Shown here: piece after piece, positions 59,907 through 64,000 of the stretch
Layout: each line of letters begins with the position of its first letter
Numbering within the stretch: the first letter of the stretch is position 1
Source of the DNA: Syncephalis fuscata
Taxonomy: Eukaryota; Zoopagomycota; Zoopagomycetes; Zoopagales; Piptocephalidaceae
Assembly: GCA_025786725.1 (NCBI GenBank)
Contig: JAHLTZ010000010.1
Span: forward strand, 248,001 to 312,000
DNA length: 64,000 nt
Direction of reading: 5' to 3'
The notes under the pieces: generated by a model
Databases searched by the model: none
Told to the model about the DNA's origin: nothing
Seen by the model: only the letters and a program-made list of their open reading frames with translations
Position numbers and translations under genes: made by a program

Positions 59907-61133
59907 TTAGTGTGTTAGCGGCCGGCTACCAAGCAATATAACAATCAATGTTATATTGATGACTTTAAATTTAGTTTACTAACTTACTAACCTGTATTGA
60001 TAATTACAGCTTTATATCATAAATAAAAATCACCAAATTGTTTTAGTGTGCTAGCGGCCGGCTACACAACATTGCAACATACTAACTTTATATGTATTGT
60101 TTTAGATTTAGGTACTTGGACACTAACACTAACACTTGTTGATTATTATAGATTGTAGACAGCCGGGCACCGGCATAAACACTGGCGCCAACACCAACAT
60201 CAGCACCGACACCGACACCAGTACCAACACCAACGCCAACATCAGCACCGACACCGACACCGACACCAACATCAGCACCAACATCAACACCAACACCAAC
60301 AGCAACACCAACAACAACAACAACATCAGCACCAACAACAACATCAACACCAACAACAACACCAACAGCAACATCAGCACCAACACCAACATCAACATCA
60401 GCACCAACATCAACATCAACATCAACACCAACAACAACATCAGCACCAACAGCAACATCAGCACCAACACCAACAGCAACATCAACACCAACACCAACAT
60501 CAACATCAGCACCAACAACAACATCAGCACCAACACCAACAGCAACAGCAATATCAACACCAACAGCAACATCAGCACCAACACCAACATCAACATCAAC
60601 ATCAGCACCAACAACAACATCAACACCAACACCAACATCAGCACCAACACCAACATCAACATCAGTACTAACACCAACATCAACATCGACACTAAACACC
60701 AGCGCCGACGCTAACATCAATACCGACATCACCATCAACAACAACATATACAAGTAATTTGTCATCAAGTTCAAGCATCAAGCATAAAGCATAGTTGTTA
60801 TCACGTACTTTAAGCACACATGATCTTAAGTACCATATCCTTTTATTTCTTATTCAACTCCCATTGTTTTTATTTCATATATTTGCACTAACAATATAAC
60901 AATGATTTTAGATTCTAGACTGCCGCCTACTAACATACTAACATCATTAATATTATTTTAGATTTTAGATAACCGGCCATGGACACCTAGCGTAAGTATT
61001 ATTATTATACATAGCCGGCCGCTAGCACACTAAAACCAAATATGCAATATCAATTCAGGACAATTGTCTACTAACGTACTAACATTGTATTTATTGTTTT
61101 AGAATTGTAGGTAGCCGGCCGCTAACACACTAA
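59907..61133. repeat. Nested pair of perfect inverted repeats around a microsatellite
   Basis: Outer pair: 59907-59929 and 61111-61133, 23 bp, exact reverse complements (core tagcggccggctac). Inner pair: 60040-60064 and 61012-61036, 25 bp, exact (core gctagcggccggcta). The two left arms are near-copies of each other, and so are the two right arms, so the four form a nested palindrome centred near 60525. Left-arm spacing is about 110 bp and right-arm about 75 bp. The core contains GGCCGGC. Plus-strand tactaac...ttttag|att motifs recur at about 60078-60104, 60925-60960 and 61070-61101, resembling branch point plus 3' splice site. Confidence 0.8.
60170..60745. repeat. CAACA-type microsatellite / low-complexity tract
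   Basis: Almost pure alternation of ACCAAC, ATCAAC and AGCAAC hexamers over about 570 bp. It opens long frames on both strands (192 codons of Asn/Thr on plus, 187-228 codons of Val/Ala/Gly/Asp or Leu/Met/Val on minus), which are by-products of the repeat. A coding role is unlikely. Confidence 0.85.
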
Positions 61134-62132
61134 TACGCTCACATCAAATAAGTAAGTAATGTGATACAGCAGTTGTAGCAGTATCCATCATACTTTGTAT
61201 GTGGTGGTATACCGCCATCAATAAACGGTAGTATACCACCACAACAATAGCAACAAACAAGTACTTGATGTGACATCATCAAGATTAAAGTTATATTAAA
61301 TCAATTTAATAATATTTTATTTATTATCCAGTACGCATATATCCTATATCCATATGTATCATTCCTATTCTATCCCATGCTGCTATATATTATTCTATGA
61401 TATACTAAACACATTCTACTGTTTATATGTTTCAATATATTACACTCATTCCTCTCATTATGCTATATGTACTGTAATTCCAGCACAGCTCATCGCACAC
61501 TTACCATTGCATATCAGTAATACCATATATTATTTTATCGTATAGTAACTACCTTCTGTTAAAAACTGCCGCTTGTTTAACTTTAGCTTTCTTAAATATA
61601 AAAGTCGACTCATTATAATTTAATGAGTCGAAATGAGCTGAGATTTACTAACAATATATCTATACTCGAACCGATGACTATTTTAAATAGAGCAAAACCA
61701 GATGAGCATAAAATGATATACAGTAAAACGATTATACAATAGTAAATGTGCGATGAGCTGCATTGTAGGTATAGCATATGTAAAGCAATGAATGGACAGA
61801 ATGAAATGTATCGAATTATATAATAAATATAATGTGTCTAACATAGCATAGAATGATATATGCATACTGGATAATAAATCTACAACGCTGAGTGTTTTAA
61901 ACTTGGATGTTAGTCACCATCCATTATCATGTTCAATATATTGAATGTTATCAAGTTAGCCATCTGACCATTAAATCATATTAAATGAATAGCAGATTGT
62001 TTATTGCAATAAAAATAGTATATACATTAAAATGGTATACAAGCCAAAAGATTAAATGACGTACTGTAGCCATACGCAGCTGTTTTGTAGCTTTGCTTCT
62101 TTTAATATTTATTTTATAAATTTACATTCAGA
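61134..62132. other. Gene-free region with an imperfect hairpin
   Basis: 61209-61245 can fold as gtggtggtata...tataccaccac. The rest is occupied by the inverted pair listed at 61310-61990 and by the upstream region of the NUDIX gene. Confidence 0.45.
61310..61990. mobile_element. Third member of the inverted-repeat family, head-to-head arms
   Basis: About 61320-61548, read in reverse complement, matches the family unit (agtaca-atag, aatgtgtttagtatatcata, ggatatatgcgtactggataa). 61683-61990 matches it in the forward sense (gtgcgatgagctg, aatgtgtctaac, gcatactggataataa, catgttcaatatattgaatg). The arms face each other across about 130 bp. No coding content. Confidence 0.65.
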
Positions 62133-63077
62133 ATGAACAACAACAATAATTGTTCTACACCAGCTAGCCAGAGCACGGTCATAGCTGTGGATTCGGACTC
62201 GGCTCATTTAAATCTGGTCAATGCAGTTGAGGTATTGCATACTAATTCGTGGCTGGAACTAGCAAAGCTAACTTACAAACAACCACATTCGGGAGCTACT
62301 TTACCTTGGGAGGTAGTGCGTCGTTTACCAATTGGATATGTCCCTAACAAAACAGAAACAGCAAAATTGCCGACAGCATGGCCGGGTATGACGATGGATG
62401 GTAAAAAAATAAAGGCTAATAAGTAGCGATAATAAATGACTAATGCTTGTAATCAATAGCGGTAGACATTCATGCAGTCTTACGTGGAAGCAATACACCA
62501 CCGCTATTGCTGCTTGTCCTGCAGTATAGACCACCAATCGATGCCTATGTATTGGAATTTCCATCAGGTAATAGTTTGATCAAATGATAAAGTCTATAAA
62601 CTAAACAACGTATTTTTAGGCCTAGTAGACCCTGGAGAAATAGCAGCTAACGCAGCTCTTCGTGAGTTGTTGGAGGAAACGGGATACCGAGGACGTGTAA
62701 CGCATATCGGACAGCTTATTGCTTATGAGCCAGGCCTAACTAACTCGGGTACTCGACTCGTTCGCGTGGAGGTAGTCTATTATTACAATATTCAGGCTAT
62801 AGCGCTAATAGATTTTAAAGGTAAATCTGGATGCCCCGGAAAATCAATCGCCTAAACAACAGCTTGATGGTGACTATGAACAAGGGCTTGAAGTTATCAA
62901 GCTACCTCTACACAATCTTCTGGGCCACATCGAAGGTACTAATTATTGTAGTTATTAATCATTTATCTAACAATGTTACATATATGACTAGATTTACAAA
63001 AAACACGTCCTAATCTTACTGTGGATTCTCGGCTATATACATATGCCGTTGGACAACAATACCATGTCGAGCAATAA
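62133..63077 (+). CDS. NUDIX hydrolase, ADP-sugar pyrophosphatase (NUDT5-like)
   Basis: Five exons, 62133-62400, 62460-62567, 62620-62771, 62821-62935 and 62992-63077, give 729 nt or 242 aa in one frame. The Nudix box G-x5-E-x7-R-E-x2-E-E-x-G is complete (LVDPGE, then AALRELLEETGYRG). The upstream VVRRLPIGYVPNK and YRPPIDAYVLEFPSG strands are typical of ADP-ribose pyrophosphatases. It would hydrolyse ADP-ribose or related nucleotide sugars to AMP plus sugar phosphate using Mg. The start MNNNNN is AT-rich but in frame with the domain. The intron between exons 1 and 2 starts at gtaaaa 62401, not at the later gtagcg, because only this choice keeps the frame. No lesions. Confidence 0.93.
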
Positions 63078-63112
63078 GCAAATAAATGATTTATTTAGTA
63101 TAACATATCAGA

Positions 63113-64000
63113 TTACTGCTGAAGATAGCGATGTAGTGTTTTTGCCGGCTGTCGTCGAGATAGACCGACACGGATTGGTGTGCGTGGACTGTTAATACTG
63201 GACATGGCATGTGAGCCTGTATTGCTTGCCATTGGTTTACGTAGTCCTGGCGATTTAACAGCACTAACTGGAGTAGGTGGGGAGGCCACTTTAGCTGTTT
63301 TTACCTTGGTATTTGTATTAGAAGCTAAAGTGGATGCAGTATCGGCTGTTTTAGATGTTGTAGGCTTTTTAACTTGTGCTTTCTTATTAGTAAATGTCGA
63401 CTTTATTGTTGCAATATCCGCTATAATCAATTCCTCTTCTTCTTCATTTACAATTGTTTCTTCCTCTTCTTCTTCACTATCCTCTTTTTCAATGATAGTT
63501 TGTTTGTTATCAGGCTGCTCTTCAAATTCTTCATCTTCAATTTGCTTTTTATTTGCTTTGCTTTGTTTTTTGCTTTGTTTTTTGCTATTCTTTGGCAGTT
63601 CGTCATTTCGCTTTCGTTTTGATGGTGCTGCTGGTTGCTCCGTTTCACCCATAGTATTGGATTCCAAATCACTAGCTGTTTTCGTCTCTTCACCGCCATC
63701 TTCTACTTCGGCAAGATATGCTTCTAAATCAAAAACTGGTGCTACTTTTCCTCGACTTGCACGACCTGATCGTCGTCGTGATCCATCCTCATTGCTTTCA
63801 TTAGAGGCTATTTGCACAGCCATTTGCCAATCCATTTTTTCTTGTTCGGTCATATCTTTAGATACATCAGCGGCTTTTTCTACTTTGTTTTTTGAACGTT
63901 TTATTGGCTCCTTCTTTTTTTTAGTTGTTTGCTTGATCTCTTCATCTATAAATGTAAGCTTATCTGCGCCTTGTTCATTTTTAGGCTCATCCACGTCCAT
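63113..64000 (-). CDS. Acidic/basic nuclear protein with C-terminal RAD51-interaction-like motif
   Basis: 295 codons end at the stop at 63113. The ORF begins at an ATG at the very edge of the window, so the true start may lie beyond it. The protein is mostly disordered, with Lys-rich patches (KKKKEPIKRSKNKVEK, KKQSKKQSK), an acidic run (EDSEEEEEE) and a Thr/Ser-rich linker. The C-terminus, TPIRVGLSRRQPAKTLHRYL, resembles the RAD51-interaction motif of RAD51AP1-type proteins (VGLSR, then K-x-LH). If right, it would aid homologous recombination by binding RAD51. It lies tail to tail with the NUDIX gene, 35 bp between stops. The assignment rests on that one motif. Confidence 0.6.
   Translation of the reverse strand: MDVDEPKNEQGADKLTFIDEEIKQTTKKKKEPIKRSKNKVEKAADVSKDMTEQEKMDWQMAVQIASNESNEDGSRRRSGRASRGKVAPVFDLEAYLAEVEDGGEETKTASDLESNTMGETEQPAAPSKRKRNDELPKNSKKQSKKQSKANKKQIEDEEFEEQPDNKQTIIEKEDSEEEEEETIVNEEEEELIIADIATIKSTFTNKKAQVKKPTTSKTADTASTLASNTNTKVKTAKVASPPTPVSAVKSPGLRKPMASNTGSHAMSSINSPRTPIRVGLSRRQPAKTLHRYLQQ

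Noticed and set aside
60088-60774. ORFs of 187-228 codons on minus and 192 codons on plus
   Set aside because: They are frames opened by the CAACA hexamer repeat, with composition limited to a few residues on each strand.
61660-61690. tctatactcgaaccgatga as a possible tRNA B box on the minus strand
   Set aside because: The complement ggttcgagtat lacks the conserved CC, and no acceptor, D or anticodon stems can be formed around it.

Overview
The window looks like nuclear DNA of a fungus, probably an early-diverging (non-Dikarya) one. Genes are intron-dense, with short introns (about 45-90 nt) that begin GTAAGT, carry a CTAAC/CTAAT branch-like motif and end in AG. The DNA between genes is very AT-rich. 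There is a Kre9/KNH-type GPI cell-wall protein, and a LINE whose reverse transcriptase motif B reads QGEVNSPLLW, a form I associate with early-diverging fungi. The lineage is inference; no species can be named from the sequence alone.

Layout. 0-3 kb: the last two exons of a microexon gene, then gene-free DNA with a long inverted repeat. 3.3-6.2 kb: a secreted Pro/Ala-rich repeat protein (-). 7.7-9.8 kb: a decayed subtilase (+). 10.5-10.7 kb: a 5S rRNA and a tRNA-Ile(AAT) placed head to tail (-). 12.6-14.1 kb: actin (-). 16.5-17.8 kb: an unknown polyQ protein (+). 19.2-28.7 kb: a remarkable gene whose coding sequence after the signal peptide is spread over 24 exons of 3-9 nt, with a 7.3-kb LINE sitting in one of its introns. 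29.4-33.5 kb: a KNH-domain GPI protein (-), a small unknown gene (+) and ribosomal protein eS6 (+). 37.9-45.4 kb: an unknown protein (+), an F-box/JmjC protein (-) and a PP2C phosphatase (-). 47.6-55.4 kb: a dense housekeeping block with a Rab GTPase (+), eIF2B alpha (-), PP2A activator PTPA (+), a UBE2E-type ubiquitin-conjugating enzyme (+) and an RS-rich nuclear protein (+). 55.4-62.1 kb: repeats, inverted-repeat elements and nested palindromes. 62.1-64 kb: a NUDIX hydrolase (+) and a protein with a C-terminal RAD51-interaction-like motif (-).

The most unusual system is the microexon gene. An 83-bp unit (an intron of about 80 bp plus 3 nt) repeats in tandem. At every unit boundary the same splice grammar recurs, AG-NNN-GTAAGT, and the NNN differs from unit to unit. 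Joining the triplets in the phase set by the signal-peptide exon gives an open frame with a dibasic KR site and a mature peptide of about 25 residues with four cysteines. The stop falls in a terminal exon that is conserved in the second copy at the left edge of the window. In effect the gene encodes roughly one amino acid per intron.

Several otherwise convincing genes (Rab, PTPA, UBE2E, JmjC, subtilase, LINE ORF2) carry single-base losses, each explicable as one base missing from a run of identical bases. For the housekeeping genes these are more likely uncorrected assembly errors than real lesions.
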